From contig JAECYW010000004.1 of NCBI GenBank assembly GCA_023014335.1, positions 1,364,001 to 1,428,000 of the forward strand: 64,000 nucleotides of DNA, given 5' to 3'. Position numbers and translations under genes: made by a program. The stretch comes from Galerina marginata (taxonomy: Eukaryota; Basidiomycota; Agaricomycetes; Agaricales; Galerinaceae). This document shows positions 11,522 through 22,312 of this stretch, one piece after another. The notes beneath the pieces are model-generated. The model was given only the letters and a program-made list of their open reading frames with translations. It had not been told where the DNA came from and ran no database searches. Position 1 is the first letter of the stretch; each line of letters opens with the position of its first letter.

Positions 11522-12137
11522 AAGCTGTCCAGCCTGGCGCGCTCTCTTCTTGGTTCAGCTTAGGTTCATGTCGCTGTAAATATTTTTTGTTTGGGCAGTC
11601 ACTTCCTATTGCTGAACTATTTTTGTTTAGCTCCTTATCTTAGTCCCTGTATCAATCCAGACAAATTTTGCATAATATATATCACACTTGGCTTTTACAT
11701 CGATTCCGGAGCCTGCCATCGGAAAAAATCCAACTTCTCCAATCTCGCCTCGGAAATTTCGGGACGCTTGGGAGATGGGCCACCGATCCACAATGGCTGA
11801 ATGGGCCATACAAACGCTGACGATCGCCGACCTCCATCCACAGCCACGATGCTTCCTTCGATATGGCCCAGGTATGTTCATCCGTAACTGGCCCTACCTG
11901 CCACGACTTCTCAGTTTCCAAATGTAGCCTCGATACATAGGACGTGGCCCACACCGATTTCCAGGATTGGAAAATGCCAGACTGCATTGTACTGGCCACA
12001 TATAAAGCGCTAGCTCTTCTGGTTCTCAAATTCAGTCTCCCACATTCTTTTGCTTAAACATATCTGGCAGGATCCAGCGCTTCCCGTATCTCATCTCCTT
12101 GCTACTCGACTTCACCTTCTGCACTTGCTATATTACA
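11522..12137. other. Intergenic region
   Basis: About 600 bp between two same-strand genes. It should hold the 3' UTR of the upstream gene and the promoter of the next one. A TATA-like ACATATAAAGCG occurs at about 11997-12008, roughly 130 bp upstream of the next ATG. No coding signal was seen. Confidence 0.45.
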
Positions 12138-12945
12138 ATGCCTCGCACCGCCCAATACGCTTATAATAACTATGGCCGCGACGACCTTCGCCAGATTGAC
12201 CCTTTGAGCAAGGAGAGCATGGAGATTCTACCACCCTACACAATTCCTCCGTTCGACCCCAATCCGCCCTCACTAGAAAACTACTCCTTCAATAGAAAAC
12301 CCAGCTATTCTCCCGAGGAGCAACAGGCCGATCCAGTTTTTCACCGCGTATTGCGACCCGGCCTAGAAGGGAGAGAGCCTGGACCTGATCAAGGGTCAGT
12401 AATCCCACTTCAGGATCAATTATCCGCAATGCATCCTAATTTATTTTTCTGCTTTTAGTTCTTTATTTTATCGTAGGCTCTCTCAAGACCACAACCCCTC
12501 TCCTCCCTCTCCTCCGTCCTCGACGTCTAGATCAAGATTCCTTTCGGTGTCGTCCATGAACTCTGACAGCAGTTTCTACCAGAAGGGCAACCTTCATCCT
12601 CGAGGTTCGACTCCCATCCAAGAGGAAGAAGAGGAAGAAGAAGAAGAGGGACGCGGATGGAAAAACTGGAGTGAACCAAAGGTCGAGCGGGTCGAGCAGG
12701 TTACTCGCCAACGCTACCAACCTGTTACACCATCAAGTGACCGCAGGTCTTCTGCGCGACCTTCCACTCCTACCTCCAGTCGCCAGGCCCCGCATCCACA
12801 AACGCCCACCCGCACCCCTCGCCGGAAGGCTGCGGAGGCCGCGCTGGACCCCCGCCAGCTTGTCTGCAAAGTTTGCAATGCGGTCTATATTCATCAGTCG
12901 CGCGCTGAAAAACACTTGAAGAAATTTAGGGATCACCATTTCTAG
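12138..12945 (+). CDS. Small Pro/Ser-rich protein with a C-terminal C2H2-like zinc finger
   Basis: Two exons, 12138-12394 and 12477-12945, join in phase. The N-terminus is MPRTAQYAYNNYGRDDLRQ followed by a Pro-rich segment (EILPPYTIPPFDPNPPSLEN). The middle is Ser/Pro-rich with a run of glutamates at about 12622-12648. The C-terminus reads LVCKVCNAVYIHQSRAEKHL and then KKFRDHHF. This gives Cys-x2-Cys, 12-13 residues, His, then further His residues, resembling a single C2H2 finger with unusual spacing. The rest is probably disordered. The role is unknown; single-finger proteins of this kind can bind nucleic acid or protein. The nearest genes are unrelated. Confidence 0.7.
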
Positions 12946-13435
12946 AATATAATTATCCGGGTGTTTTATTGGTTGATCCCAAGTTGCCCTTCAGTCTACT
13001 CACTCGAACCTAGAATTCATAATCACTTGATCCTCAACCACCCTCCTTGCTCTTGTTAATAATTGGACAGTCTTTGGCTCTTATGTAATTCAGCACTGTA
13101 TCAACGACCGCTTATGTATTTAAGCAGTACGTTTTTTTGTACAATATGAGTTAACTGCTTTTTTCATGTACATAGCTATGACACGAACCACCAACTCGAC
13201 ACCATACTTACTCTGAGATATTTACGGGGAGTTTCTTTGGCTTTGGCGCCCATTGAGATAAGATAAGATAAGAGCGATCCAGTTAAATTTGAAGTTCCGC
13301 CGTTTTGTGCCCGTCTCCGTGTGCTTGCTCGTCCAATTCCACGACTATTGCTTGTGAGGTTTGAAAGCCAGATTCGACTCGAATTCTATTCCAACTTGTC
13401 ACTAATTGGACCTCGTCGAACACTGAGGCGAATGA
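12946..13435. promoter_or_regulatory. Spacer and promoter of the first F-box gene
   Basis: About 490 bp. The distal part is the 3' flank of the zinc-finger gene. The proximal part carries the GATAAG array listed separately. No other coding or structural signal was seen. Confidence 0.5.
13257..13272 (+). promoter_or_regulatory. Three overlapping GATAAG sites upstream of F-box gene 1
   Basis: GATAAG occurs at 13257, 13262 and 13267, each sharing one base with the next, about 165 bp before the ATG. HGATAR is the established core site of fungal GATA factors (nitrogen, light and siderophore regulators). The same array recurs in front of both other F-box genes. Confidence 0.65.
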
Positions 13436-15641
13436 ATGAAAACTGGCCACCAGAAACACGACCACTTGGCCAAGGCAAAGTCGACCACCATGTACAAGCA
13501 ACAGGAAAAGAAACGAGCACATTTTGTAATGCACAATGCTCGCCGGGCTCGAAAGCTGGTTTATTCCTTTATTATGCTTCCAATCCGACCACCTGTTCCC
13601 CATTTGTTACGATCCAATACACCTCCATCTCAGGCTGAGACTTCTGCAATTTCTGCTGCAATATTGGACGCTGAGGGACAAGCAATGAACCTCCTAAAAT
13701 GTGGATCCACTAGCACTGACTCCACTTCTTCTGGTGGAGAAACGGTTTTATCAGCCCGGAACACGCAAAAGCTTCATCTTATAACGCAATTTGTGGTCGA
13801 ACAGAAAGCCATATTGTCAGCGGTACGATGCCTCCCTGTTGAACTTCTGCAGAAAATATTTTGCCACAGTCACTCCCCACACCGCGGTCACCGATACTAC
13901 CTTGACCAGCCTTCCTGTCGCGTGCTTCCTTTAGCGTTATCCCAGGTCTGTCAAAGATGGAGGAATGCAGCACTATCGACTCCGGCGTTGTGGAGCTTAC
14001 TACCGCAAATCAACTTTCGAAGAAAAACGGCCATGATAGGGAAATACGACTTGGAATTTATCACCGAACTTCTCGAACGGTCGCATGGTATGCCCATAGA
14101 CGTTCATATCACTGGAGACTTTGAAAGAGACTTCTCGCATCCAACTCTTGATACTCTAATGCGACATTCGAATAGATGGCGAAACTTGACGATTAACACC
14201 ACCAGCCCCAGTTTTCTAGCCCTTCGGAACATCAAAGGAAACCTTTCATCCCTTGAACAACTCACAGTTGGGTATTTCTATGACGTCGATAATTTCGCAA
14301 CCATCAGCATTTTCGAAACTGCCCCAAAACTATACGATGTACACGTCGAACGGGGGAACAGAACATTTCTTTTGCCCATGAATCAGATCCTCCACTTCTC
14401 GCAGGAGTCCGTCCACCTAAAGCAATTATGTCGATTTCTACCTTCTAATTCATGCCTCAAAACCCTTGAGCTCCTTGGGCTCGAAGGTAGGGTCACTCTC
14501 CCCAACATAACACTCCCAAGTTTAGTCTCTTTAAGGGTCGAATTTGAGGCCTGGACCCCGCAGCAAATGTTCTTTAACAGCCTCACTCTGCCAGTTCTAG
14601 AAACCTTGAACATAGCTTCGCCCACGGACGATCTTCTTGTCATTGTCACATCCCTGATCAAGCGATCCAAAATATCACCTGTGCTGACGGCTCTTTTTTT
14701 GGAATGTCAAACGTTATCCCCAGGCGGACTCACAGCTCTCCTCGAGTTGACTCCAGCTTTGAAAGACCTGAGCATCACATTTCCCCCACTACAAGATATT
14801 TTAGCCCTCTCTTCGAATCGAGGTGATCTTGCATTGGTACCCTTACTTTCCCGTTGCCACTTCTCCGCAGATTCGGGATTGGACATATCCAAAGAGGATC
14901 TTCAAGCTTTGAAGGTACTTGCCGAGTCGCGATGTGAGTCGCGTGAAAATATTCATAGGGCCGATAGTCGGAAGACGTCACGTCAGTCTGGACAAAGACC
15001 GTGGCAGACTTTTACCATATCCTTTAGTGCTCTACCCAAGAAATATCACCACCAGCTCGAAGGGTGGATCAACAATGACATGTTCAAGAAACTTGAAATG
15101 CTGGGCAAACGACTTTGGGATCTTCTTCCACAGATTCCGTCCTACTGCCGGCCATCGCTAAAACAAACGTGGAGTTTCAAGTGGTCTGGGAAAGATAAGG
15201 CAATTTCGACACTGAACGAAATCAAAGAACTCAAGGTCGAGAAAGCTGGTGATCTTCTGGTAATTCTTCGGTGTTAAACCCGACAATTTTTCTGATATAA
15301 ACCTGGATAGGGGTCTGAAATATACGATAAAATTCAACGACTCTCTTCTTTCTTCGAGGAACGGGAAGAAGGGTATATATTAAGCCAAGTCGCCAAAGAA
15401 ATCCTATGGAACTGGGAACCAGTGCTGGAAGATAGCGTCAAAGATGTTCACTGGTTGTTATCAGGCTGGAACCTTGTCTATTTACCGAGAAATAGCGGTA
15501 TGTCGCAATCTGATTATTTTCCCTTTTCCAACCTACTGACCTTCTCGATTAGAAATAAGGTCGTCGGAGAGCGCGGTTGATATTTTTTACAACGCTGAAA
15601 AGTGGCCCGTGTTTCGCCGCCCTATGCAAATGATGCAATAA
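13436..15641 (+). CDS. F-box protein 1 of a tandem trio
   Basis: Three exons (13436-15259, 15311-15497, 15553-15641) join in frame. After a ~110-residue N-terminal region comes LITQFVVEQKAILSAVRCLP, then VELLQKIF and LSQVCQRWRNAALSTPALW. This is the pattern of a fungal F-box, which docks to Skp1 in SCF ubiquitin ligases. The following ~400 residues have leucine-rich, LRR-like periodicity and probably bind the substrate. Exon 2 is exactly 187 nt in all three paralogs. This copy is the most divergent, with a different N-terminus (MKTGHQKHDHLAKAK) and a longer last exon ending in MQMMQ. The start was taken as the first in-frame ATG. Agaricomycete F-box families are large and fast-evolving, so no specific substrate can be inferred. 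Confidence 0.85.
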
Positions 15642-16078
15642 TCGAATGAGTACATTGGAGCTTGCGGACCGTTGTAAATGCCTGAAACCATTTCCCTGCT
15701 TGATTGATTTCTAGTGGATTCTAAGGTTTAGCGCTCATCTTTGTGTAGTGAAGTGAACAAATTGCCGTACTTAAATCAAAGTTGCAACCTATAATATTAT
15801 TCATTAGGGCCTGAACTCGTTTTTATGCCGCACTTAGAGCGGGTAATGATTCTAATGAATAAGAGCAACCTATAAATCTTGACTCGGAGGGCGATATCTC
15901 CTTCACGGGCATGGGCGGGGTTACGATAAGATAAGATACTAATAGAACTTCCCGCCAAGACTTAGCGCCGTGATTCCATCTGTCACCCGTGCCACTACTA
16001 TACTGTATACACCGCGTCGAACACATATCCAAATGAATTAGGCACCCTGTCGCACGGTGCACCTCCGAAAAACGGACC
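15642..16078. promoter_or_regulatory. Spacer between F-box genes 1 and 2
   Basis: Around 15785-15880 this spacer contains a stretch (CCTATAATATTAT, then ACTCGTTTTTATGCCG) that recurs at about 18615-18665 ahead of F-box gene 3. The 5' flanks were therefore duplicated with the genes. The GATAAG array follows. Confidence 0.6.
15925..15938 (+). promoter_or_regulatory. GATAAG array upstream of F-box gene 2
   Basis: Two overlapping GATAAG copies (15925 and 15930) followed by a further GATA at 15935, about 140 bp upstream of the ATG at 16079. Position and arrangement match the arrays at 13257 and 18759. Confidence 0.65.
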
Positions 16079-18220
16079 ATGGGACGTGCAGCCAAAGCCA
16101 AGTTGGTCGCAATCGACAGGAAGCTGCCAAACGCGAAGACAAAGGCAAGATCTATCATGCCTAACTGCGGCCATATCCTTCCTATTCAACCTCCGGTTCC
16201 GCACCTGTTGCAGTCCAATACGGCGCCAACCGAAGCTGAAGTCTTTGCTGTTCGGGAGGCCATTATGGCGGTTGACGGAGAGGCAGAGGGATTAAGGAGC
16301 GCGATTGCTGGCAGAGTTCTGGATGCAGCGGCCGATATAACAGCTTTTAAGAAGGAAACTCAGCACAACCTCGACCTCATAACGCAATTCGTCGTCGAAC
16401 AGACCGCTATCTTGTCAGTTGTACGGCGGCTCCCCGTCGAACTGCTCCAAGAAATCTTTATCCACACTCTGACTCCTCAACTCGGTAAACGCTACAGCGC
16501 CTCGCTGTCTCGCAGTTTGCTTCCCTGGTCCCTATCTCAAGTCTGCCAGAGATGGCGGAACACAGCGCTCTCGACTTCGGCGCTATGGAGACAACTCCCT
16601 CAAATCAACTTCCAGGGCGAAACAGGCCACACAGGGAACTACGACCTCGAATTTATCACCGAGCTTCTCAAACGCTCGCACGGCATGTCCATAGACCTCC
16701 ACATCGTTGGCGACTTCACCATGCACTACTCGCATCCGACCTTCGACTTGCTGATACGTCACTCAGACAGATGGCGGGATCTGACGATGGACATAGCCTT
16801 CGTGTCTTTCGACTTTCGGAAGATCGAGGGGAGGCTGGCGTCTCTTGAACGGCTCACGCTTATAGATTTCTCGGGCGAAGATTTTGATGATAATGAAGTT
16901 GGCCTCGCTAACGACGTTTTCGTAACTGCTCCTAGACTGTACGACGTATACGTCGAGGGGTCGAATCAAAAAATTCTCCTGCCATCGAATCAGATCCTCC
17001 ACTTCTCGCAAAAAGTGGGGCATGCAGGCCAAATACCCCACGTATTCTTTTCTAATTTGTGCCTCAGGACTCTCGAGCTTGAGGACATCCTAGTCGAGAC
17101 CCTCCTCCCAGACACGACGCTCCCGAACCTCGTCTCCCTGAAGATCGACTTTGCGTGGGGCGCCTCGCATGATCTATTTTTTGACAGCATCACTCTCCCC
17201 GCACTCGAGTCACTTAACATAGCGTCGTACAACGGCGATCTTCTCCGCACAATCACGTCCCTCATCAAGCGGTCTGGCTCGTCCCACGCGCTAAAAAACC
17301 TCACCTTGGAGTCGGGCTGCATACTCTCAGGACAACTTGCGACTCTCCTCCAGCTAACTCCTGTGCTCAAGAACCTATATATCTATTTCCCGCCCGTAGA
17401 CGATCTTTGGGCACTTTCGTCGCACCAAATCGACCTTGTCCTTGTACCCCTGCTTGAGCGGTGCCATTTCTCCACAGACTCTCAGACGCAAGTGACGGAG
17501 GAGACCTGTCAGGCATTGAATGCCCTCGCCGAATCTCGGTGCGAGGCGCATGAGCTGCTTCCCGGTGGGACGCTCAAACCATGGCAGAGTCTCTCAGTGT
17601 CCTTCGTAACTCAGCCAACGCCATACCACCTCCAGCTCGAAGGGTGGGCCGAAACTGAGGTATCCCACAGGCTCGAAAAGCTGTCCGACGAGCTCGCGAT
17701 GCTCCTTCCGCAGTTGTCAGACTACAACCGCTCATCGAGACGGACGCTCACGCAGTGGTCCTGGAAGGACAAGGTCATGCCCGTGCTGAATGAGATTAAA
17801 GACGTCAAGGTGGAGCGCGTTAGTGATCTTGTGGTGTGTGATTAAATTGTAGTCGGTTAAGCTAACCTACTGTGGTATTGATGAAGTTGTGTTCCAGATA
17901 TCCGCAATCTATAACAAAATCGACCGGCTTTCGACCATGTTTCCCAACGACCACGCGAGTTGCGAGTACAGTCGGATCGCGAAACGGATAATAGAGGACT
18001 GGGACACTGTGTTAGAAGCAGGCGTCAGAGACGTACGGTGGTTGTTGTCGCGCTGGGATCTCGCATACTTGTCGAAAAACAGTGGTATGTCGCCATTTCG
18101 TGATTTTCCTCCCTGTCTGACTGGTTGGTTGGTGTACTTTCTTGTCCAGAAATGAGGTCAACGAAGAACGCGGCTGATATTATATTTCGCCCTAGTAGGG
18201 TTGTTTACTCATTTGAATGA
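16079..18220 (+). CDS. F-box protein 2 of a tandem trio
   Basis: Exons 16079-17833, 17898-18084 and 18150-18220 join in phase. The N-terminus MGRAAKAKLVAIDRKLPNAK is nearly shared with gene 3. The box region is VRRLPVELLQEIF followed by LSQVCQRWRNTALSTSALWR. The remainder is Leu-rich with LRR-like spacing (ALESLNIASYNGDL, LATLLQLTPVLKNL). The last exon is short (MRSTKNAADIIFRP). It probably acts as a substrate adaptor in an SCF E3 ligase. Genes 2 and 3 are clearly the most recent duplicates in the cluster. Confidence 0.87.
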
Positions 18221-18956
18221 TCATAGGTTCTATATCAACCTAGCCTAGACCATATTCCAGTCTCCCTCAAGACTCGAGCCTACCAATCCAATTGGTAGAA
18301 ACCCAATCTAAGTTGAGCTTGGGGGAACTGCTTCGTCATTCCTTATCGAAACCCTCCGCTGCCATCCTTTCTTCCGAGTGAGCTTTGGGTTTGGCCTTAG
18401 CTTAGCTAAAAGCTAAGTGAAGTATACCAACATAATTAGCATTTTCTGTATCATTTTGTACTTGCCCAATGCAAATGATCCAGTAATTTAATTAGAAACT
18501 TGGAGGCTCGCGAGTTGCTGTGGAGGTCTGGACTTGTTTCCTGCTTGATTTTAGTGGATTGTGAGGTTTAGCCCTCAGCTCTGTGAAGTGAAGACGTTGT
18601 AGGTAAGTCAAAATTGCAACCTATAATATTATGCACTTGGGCTTGACTCGTTTTTATGCCGTAATTAAAATGGGTAATGACTTTACTCCAGTAGGAACTG
18701 CCGATAAATCATGACGAACTTTTGTCAGAGGAACGTCGACATCCTTCGGATGAGTTGCGATAAGATAAGATAAGATGCACATTTCCAAATCCCGCCGTTA
18801 TGGGCTTAGCGCCGCAACTCCACTTGTCAACCAACTACTCTCACCTCGTCGAACATTCAGGCTAGTCGTTTCCATGAACAAACAGGAGGCATACCGTATA
18901 CTGACGCTGACGAAACAGACACCCTGGCCTTCCAGTGCACCACCGAAAAGCGGACG
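18221..18956. promoter_or_regulatory. Spacer between F-box genes 2 and 3
   Basis: About 735 bp. The distal half is AT-rich with no recognised content. The proximal half repeats the flank found before F-box gene 2 and ends with the GATAAG array. Confidence 0.5.
18759..18774 (+). promoter_or_regulatory. Three overlapping GATAAG sites upstream of F-box gene 3
   Basis: GATAAG at 18759, 18764 and 18769, about 185 bp upstream of the ATG at 18957. This is the same head-to-tail overlap as in front of F-box gene 1. Confidence 0.65.
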
Positions 18957-21157
18957 ATGCGACGTGCAGCCAAAGCAAAGCTGGTCGCAATAGACAGGAA
19001 GCTGCAATACGCGAAGAAAAAAGCAAGATCCGTGCTGCTTAACGTTCTACGGGCCCAGAAGAAGGACGACTGCGTTGTGCTTCCCATGCAACCCCCGACC
19101 CCTCACTTGGTGCAGTCCAATGCAGCGCCAACGGAAGCTGAACTCTCTGCTGTTCGGGAGGCCATTTTGGCGGCTGAGGAAGAGGGAAAGCGGCTGAGGA
19201 GTGCGCTTGCTGAAGGTGTTCCTGGTGCAACGGCCGATGTATCAGCTTTTAAGAAGGAAAGTCAGCACAAGCTCGACCTCATAACACAATTCGTCGTCGA
19301 ACAAACCGCCATCTTGTCAGTGGTACGGCGACTCCCTGTCGAACTGCTCCAAGAAATCTTCATCCACACACTTACTCCTCAACGTGGAAAACGCTACTAT
19401 GCTTCGCCGTCCTGCAGCCTGCTTCCTTGGTCCCTATCCCAAGTCTCCCAGAGATGGAGAAACGCAGCTCTATCGACTTCGGCGCTGTGGAGACAACTTC
19501 CCAAAATCAACTTCCGGGGCAGACCAGGCTTCTCAGGGAACTACGACCTCGAATATATCACCGAGCTGCTCAAACGGTCGCACAGCATGTCCATAGACAT
19601 CCACATCGTCGGCGACTTCACCCCCAACTTCTCACATCCGACCCTTGACGTTCTGATACGCCACTCGGACAGATGGCGGGATCTGACGATGGACACCGCC
19701 AACGCTGCCTTCGCCTTTGGGAAGATCAAGGGAAGACTGGCGGCTCTTGAACGGCTCACGCTTAGACATTTCACGGACGATGATCTTGATGATCTTGGGG
19801 TTGGCACCACAATCGACGTTTTTGAAATTGCGCCTAGACTGTACGACGTGCACATCGAGGGGCCGCTCCGAAGATTTCTCCTGCCCTCGGGTCAGATCCT
19901 TCACTTTTCGCAGGATTCTGGGCATCTAACCCAAGTACCCCATGTCCTCCCTTCTAATCTAGCCCTTAGAACTCTCGAGCTCCTCGAGCTCGAAGGCGAG
20001 ACCCTCCTGCCCGACACGACGCTCCCAAACCTCGTCTCATTGAAGATCGACTTCGCATGGGGCGCATCGCACGAACTATTTCTCGACAGCCTCACTCTCC
20101 CCGCACTCGAGTCACTGAACATAGCGTCGTACAACGGCGATCTCGTCCTCACAGTCACGTCCCTCATCAAGCGGTCTGGCACATCCCACGTGCTGAACAA
20201 TCTCGTCTTGGAGTCGGACGTCATGCTCTCAGGGCAGCTTACGACTCTGCTCTGGCTCACTCCTGCGCTCAAGAACCTCAATATTACATTTCCGCCGGTA
20301 GACGATCTCTGGGCTCTCACGTCACACCAAGGCGATCGTGTGATCGTGCCCCTCCTTGAGCGGTGTCACTTCTCCACCGAATCTCAGTCGGAAATAACGG
20401 ACGAGACCTTTCAGGCGTTGAGGGTGCTCGCCGAATCTCGATGCGAGGCGAATGAACCGTCCAGCACTGAGATTACGCAGGCGTCCGATGACAAACCATG
20501 GCAGAGTCTCTCAGTGGCCTTCGTCACTCAGCCAGCTCTATTCCACCGCCAGCTTGAAGGATGGGTCGAAACAGACGTGTCCAAAAAACTCGAAATGCTG
20601 GGCGAGGCACTTGTAAAGCTCCTTCCGCAGCTTTCAGCGTATAGCGGCTTTCCGAAGCGGTCATTCACTCTCAAGTGGTCCTGGAAGGACAAAGTCGTGT
20701 CTCTGCTGAATGAGATCAAGGATATCAAAGTGGAGAGCTTTAGCGATCTTGTGGTGTGTAGCTGTTATCGCGTCTGGTTCTCGTTTCATTTTGATACTCA
20801 TGAAGGTCCTGTTCTTGTTCTGCTCTAGATATCCGCGATCTACGACAAAATCGACCGGCTGTGGAATATGTCCGAGAAAGGCCACACGAACTACGTGTTC
20901 AGCGAGCTCGCGGCTCAGATACTGGAGAACTGGGACCCGGTGGTGGAAGCTGGTGTCAAAGACGCGCGGTGGTTGTTGTCTGGCTGGGAAATCGCGTATT
21001 TGTCCAGAAACAGTGGTATGTCTTCCTTCCGTTCCATCTTATCTGACCCGATTGGTTGATGGGTGCATTTTCTTGTCTAGAATTGAGGTCGACGAGGAGC
21101 GCGGCTGATATTTTATTTCACCCTGGCAGGGTTGAAGTCTTGGTAGAATGGCAATAG
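18957..21157 (+). CDS. F-box protein 3 of a tandem trio
   Basis: Exons 18957-20753, 20829-21015 and 21081-21157 join in phase. MRRAAKAKLVAIDRKLQYAK begins the protein. The F-box is VRRLPVELLQEIFIHTL with LSQVSQRWRNAALSTSALWR. Where genes 1 and 2 have VCQRW, this copy has VSQRW. A long Leu-rich region follows, then LKWSWKDKVVSLLNEIKDIK. The C-terminal exon reads LRSTRSAADILFHPGR. Function is as for the other two: a likely SCF substrate receptor with unknown target. Confidence 0.87.
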
Positions 21158-22312
21158 GTTCTATAACCAGACCTAACCTGGACCCCCCTGTCCTCAAGGC
21201 CTGGCCTTCTAATCTACCCAAACGGTACCCAACCTGGGGACTTGGAGACACAGTTCTTATCTGGCTTTTCTACTACGCCGGAGAGGCAATCCGGAAGCGA
21301 GTGCCTTGACGATCTAGGCCGGGAATGTTATCGATGTTATTTCCAGCTGGCTGTATATAGCCGGCAAAAGTAGAGCGTTTGGACACCCAAAGACAACTCG
21401 CTAAAAGCTCACTCACAGCTAACTCTGTCACTTATAACAAAACATCGACCCTCGAAATATGAATTCAACTGAAGGCCTGCTCATACTTTACATCGTCTTG
21501 TTGTGATTGGGCCAAAAAGTTGTTCTCTCCGTTGAGTTCAAGTAGCTGTCGATGTTATTAACCAGAGCAGACCCTTCTCCTTCAAACAGCCTTGGTAGGG
21601 TACACTACGTCGTACGAGTCTGATCATGAAACGAATACTCCTGACGAGGGATGGCAATCTATCGTACTCCACAACTCTCGGGAGACCCTGTCAGATCCCA
21701 GAGCGCCGGCTGGAAGAACCTTCTAACAAAGTCGAGGAGCCTCGCGTCCTTCCGATAATCGCACACAACGCATCACCTTTCCCCTTAAATTAATTACTCC
21801 TAGGCGTTGAATACTGCAGGTCCGCCGACTTTGATTCAGAGCTGCCTGGCATTAGGTAAAACCTCGCGCCAAACACACCTCCGCTTCTAAGTCTAAAAGG
21901 AGAGATTTAATGATAAGAGGACTTAGCCATGCAGTAAACATGTCTTTGCATCCAGGCTTATCATCGATTTACAGACGTCCAGCCGCTCCACGTATCCTGG
22001 GGCGATCTACGAACGATCCTTGACCATGAATATAAGTGTCGGAGTTTGTCGGAACTTATCTACCCTTCTTTCACACACCACATCCACCTCATTGACTTAG
22101 CGGGCAGCCAACACCGACGCATCCGCCCTCCCAAACTCGCTTTTCTCGCCAGATCGCGCATCCACTCGCCCCAAGGTCCATGTACGCCCCACCCCCCATT
22201 TTCCCTGTTTTTTTCGGGTCGCTGACGAATGTTTCACAATTTGTTTTTTGTGTTTTGGCAGGCGGATAAAACACTGATTTTTTTTTTTATACCTTAATTT
22301 TTTTTATCGACA
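21158..22312. other. Intergenic region with a TATA-like site
   Basis: About 1.15 kb. CTGTATATAGCC sits at about 21350, followed at 21459 by an ATG that opens only 15 codons before TGA. This could be a 5' exon, a non-coding transcript or chance. A T-rich tract precedes the next gene. No other coding evidence was seen. Confidence 0.4.
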
